A stretch of DNA of 64,000 nt from Leyella stercorea (GTDB lineage: Bacteria > Bacteroidota > Bacteroidia > Bacteroidales > Bacteroidaceae), in assembly GCF_019052365.1 (NCBI RefSeq), contig NZ_JAHQUY010000001.1:62001-126000 (forward strand). The letters are read 5' to 3'. Below, in pieces: positions 63,001-64,000 of this stretch. Under the pieces are notes generated by a model, which searched no databases, was not told where the DNA came from, and saw only the letters and a program-made list of their open reading frames with translations. Both the position numbers and the translations under genes were made by a program. How positions within the stretch are numbered: the stretch's first letter is position 1; each line of letters opens with the position of its first letter.

Positions 63001-63229
63001 TATCGACGAGAACACCGTAGGACGCATCGAGATGCGCCAGGGCGAGAACGAGCTCACCGTGACTGGCGATGGCGTGACGTCGGTAGAACTTGTGTCGGCA
63101 GCAGGCGCTGTTGTAGCAAAGGCAGAAGGCAACACCGTATCGCTCAACGGCTTGACCGCTGGCGTATATGTAGTGAAGGCCGTAGTAGCCGGCGAAACTG
63201 TCACACGCAAGATAATGATAACGAAGTAA
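60038..63229 (+). CDS. Large secreted propeller/FnIII protein with T9SS-style C-terminus
   Basis: This 1063-aa protein has a signal peptide (MKTKMLLASLLLSGAAFAQ). Residues about 25-370 contain repeated ISPDG/VSNDG turns (ASPNGKWACGMYYD, SISPDG-like GISPDGHYITGNVYV, AISPDGEYTTGWVM, FSPDGKKLLYFG) followed by aromatic strands, as in HAF-type or beta-propeller repeats. Two copies of a module follow, made of an FnIII-like part (VKITWKPNVAATGITGYKVY; VTGYNIYVDGKKVGSS) and a jelly-roll-like part (LTSVGFYPMEAQGGWTINLY; IKKARFYPLTDATYTVYVYK). The C-terminal sorting domain ends in GLTAGVYVVKAVVAGETVTR. Probably surface-displayed or released; ligand unknown. Confidence 0.82.
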   Translation: MKTKMLLASLLLSGAAFAQTSPLVMVTPSDYNIMAASPNGKWACGMYYDAGNEAYGFRWNLESGEIDLLNPSSPSQAYSVSNDGVVVGLYTDNSYKKNGASTQLAGYWQNNRWNRLEMPSDAVSSSGASGISPDGHYITGNVYVGGKYLGYVWKDGKIYRQLKENKGIAIPYAISPDGEYTTGWVMNKNRQACLWGPDGNFTTLSDQQSPFCVGKKFSPDGKKLLYFGGWQTEEEAGGAGKVRGAWALYDMETGKKSAILPAGANDDLDFFDISGNGTVMCEDNQLGYIYQNGKGIFAYKYLKEKGVNLADYHVFVNPDSPKDSEGETLYNVTRATSVSVDDHIMGFLFYNDNKDSDGNYAISPQSMIVKFGSPIFSAMPPVSIKAQQLSGLNTVKITWKPNVAATGITGYKVYRDGNKVSSDIVTAEGFVDAGVPVGEHKYQVTAVYGDVESADSEIATVKVENQKLSTPTNLFAQQHGYSAAYMEWSDPSTNFGALTYFNPDNANLETFGLSFDGESYETAIAFDAVTLSAYKGQKLTSVGFYPMEAQGGWTINLYTRSADGKLQKFYTQPVTQKLNYGERNVVKLDTPQNLPSGELLVSVEVKVTEASQRITALDFGRAVKGSSDLLRLTTEPDFYSMGNLMEESNYLYAASWAIDAIVAPEGADLAKDNVTGYNIYVDGKKVGSSATKNFTVPSLDKGDHALGVSAVYANGSESEPAVAQLAVVPDDSQLQAVKGVAVAPVSASAVKANWAAPVDRDVVQVQYCTGSASTQGVTAPADNNYNIMVGALYPSKTFRGRTGYAIKKARFYPLTDATYTVYVYKNDELISETEVDDYTVGKWNEVELTKPIIIENGSTYRLAIDCYDVTPKEPAIAVDSSDPLEGYSDIYSLDGESWSSISSTGVMANWMIGLVLENPKPGTLPIEGYDVFIDNAKKNAAKLTERTYTHDFGTDDKQQHTIRVDVYYTVKSTSVKGGVTNFLIAVAGIDENTVGRIEMRQGENELTVTGDGVTSVELVSAAGAVVAKAEGNTVSLNGLTAGVYVVKAVVAGETVTRKIMITK

Positions 63230-63346
63230 AAGTTTTAGCAGGTTAAGCACAAATTTGCTACACTTAAGTCAAGAATAATGCGTTTTGTTCCATAATCGGT
63301 AAAATGGGGGTTGCGTGTTGCAAAAAATATGAGTAAATTTGCAACG

Positions 63347-63440
63347 TGAACAGAAACGTAAACCAGATTTGACCAACACAAAACGCATCATATAAAAGCA
63401 AAAAAACGCTGACGAAGATTGTTTCGCCAGCGCTTTTTTT
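63347..63440 (+). ncRNA. Candidate small RNA of about 95 nt
   Basis: A Bacteroidetes-type promoter (TTG 63311-63313, 20-nt spacer, TAAATTTG 63334-63341) is followed about 65 nt later by an intrinsic terminator. No open frame or ribosome-binding site lies between, so a short untranslated transcript is predicted. The 5' part is A-rich and unpaired. No known RNA family is recognised. The terminator alone could also serve mscL or the large secreted protein. Confidence 0.4.
63401..63440. terminator. Bidirectional intrinsic terminator
   Basis: CGCTGACGAA pairs with TTCGCCAGCG (one G-U), with six As before and seven Ts after, so it works in both directions between the large secreted protein (+) and mscL (-). 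Confidence 0.88.
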
Positions 63441-63537
63441 AATTAGTAATTCGTAATTATTAATTATTAATTGTTAGGGTGTAATTATAAATCACGAATC
63501 ACGAATTAATAATTAATAATTACGAATTAATAATTAA

Positions 63538-63972
63538 TCAATTCTTCTTCAGCAAGTCGCGAATCTCTGTGAGCAGCAACTCCTCCTTTGTAGGCTTCGG
63601 CTCCTCGGGCGCAGGTGCAGACTTGGTCTCCTCCTCCTTCTTCTTGAGGTTAGCCAGCTTGTTGATGCCCTTCACGAGGAGGAACACGCAGAAAGCGATG
63701 ATAGTGAAGTCGATGATAGTCTGAATGAACGCACCATAGTTGATGGTAGCCGGCTTCATTGTCTCCATGCCGAGGTTTACGGCAGGCAGCTCGAACTTCA
63801 GGTCGCTGAAGTTGACGCCGCCGATGAGCCATCCGATAGGCGGCATGATGATATCGTTGACGATAGAACTTACGATTTTCCCGAACGCACCGCCGATGAT
63901 CACACCGACAGCCATGTCTACAGCGTTGCCCTTCACGGCGAACGCCTTGAACTCATTTAGCATTTTTCCCAT
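63538..63972 (-). CDS. mscL: Large-conductance mechanosensitive channel
   Basis: This 144-aa MscL opens at high membrane tension and protects cells from osmotic downshock. It has the N-terminal amphipathic helix and pore helix ([40 protein letters not shown]). A periplasmic loop ([18 protein letters not shown]), TM2 ([20 protein letters not shown]) and a charged cytoplasmic tail follow, with a Pro/Glu-rich insert ([12 protein letters not shown]) before the C-terminal helix ([11 protein letters not shown]). Length is normal. The start is the ATG at 63972 ([10 protein letters not shown]); Met4 (MLNEFKA) would also fit. It is convergent with the secreted-protein cluster. Confidence 0.97.
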   Translation of the reverse strand: MGKMLNEFKAFAVKGNAVDMAVGVIIGGAFGKIVSSIVNDIIMPPIGWLIGGVNFSDLKFELPAVNLGMETMKPATINYGAFIQTIIDFTIIAFCVFLLVKGINKLANLKKKEEETKSAPAPEEPKPTKEELLLTEIRDLLKKN

Positions 63973-64000
63973 AGTTTCTGTTTGTTAATTGTTTAATTCC

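Larger units (their letters stand above)
63230..63537. other. Intergenic region with candidate small RNA and A+T repeats
   Basis: This 308-bp gap has a -7 box TAAATTTG (63334-63341) with TTG 20 nt upstream (63311-63313), a non-coding stretch, a strong hairpin with T runs on both sides (63401-63440), then runs of AATTAATAATTAATAATTAC (63441-63538) like those before uppP. The first 100 bp hold nothing recognisable. Confidence 0.7.

Overview
The window looks like chromosomal DNA of a Bacteroidales bacterium, most likely Prevotella or a close relative; the species cannot be read from the sequence. The grounds are: at least seven secreted proteins ending in type IX secretion (T9SS)-style C-terminal sorting signals; promoters of the Bacteroidetes type (-7 box TAnnTTTG); families typical of the phylum (DUF1599, DoxX/BT_3928-like, DUF3098, DUF5020, Omp28-like); and gene orders usual there (DUF1599-DoxX-tpiA-SPOR-folE; ftsX-DUF3098-uppP-truB-queA-folK). 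No rRNA or tRNA was found by eye.

Layout. 0-8.3 kb: the end of a UvrD-type helicase that carries an internal DnaQ-like exonuclease, then minus-strand exonuclease III, a lipoprotein, folE, a SPOR protein, tpiA read in frame from a DoxX-like gene, DUF1599 and a small lipoprotein. 8.4-10.7 kb: a purine permease plus a DUF5020/Tsx-like outer-membrane protein, a plausible uptake operon. 10.8-19.5 kb: CCA-adding enzyme, a complete RND efflux operon (adaptor, pump, outer-membrane factor) and an LpxA-like acyltransferase. 19.6-25.2 kb: a radical SAM protein and the ftsX-folK operon. 25.3-30.6 kb: two large secreted proteins. 30.7-38.7 kb: rpsO, typA, a small HTH protein, a beta-barrel protein, a cell-wall recycling pair (AmgK-like kinase fused to a RapZ C-terminal domain, plus a MurU-like nucleotidyltransferase) and guaA.

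38.7-46.8 kb is a foreign-looking, A+T-richer island: a small hypothetical gene, a dead XRE regulator with three in-frame stops but a surviving promoter, a PLD-nuclease/SNF2 helicase, an Eco57I-type adenine methylase broken by one frameshift, and a decayed IS1634-like transposase. A roughly 85-bp imperfect direct repeat with a terminator-like hairpin flanks the whole segment. It reads as a restriction-modification or phage-defence module being lost.

46.8-51.5 kb holds a hybrid histidine kinase and its sigma-54-type response regulator, followed by a small secreted protein. 51.8-63.2 kb is a cluster of T9SS-type cargo: subtilisin, Omp28-like protein, two tandem paralogs and a propeller/FnIII protein. 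A candidate small RNA and mscL close the window.

The most unusual layer is repetitive. Several families of short palindromic or tandem repeats fill intergenic gaps: 22-bp palindromic arrays at four loci, TGCAGTTGAGACAACTGCA hairpins with compensatory variants, (GAGTTTTGA)n modules, TTGAGGTGTTGAGATG runs, and a CCCTCCCCGACGGGGAGGG element with TAAGCCT runs. Several of these also sit in frame inside genes, where they form inter-domain linkers (helicase, response regulator, and three places in the histidine kinase) or supply a C-terminus and stop codon (MurU-like).
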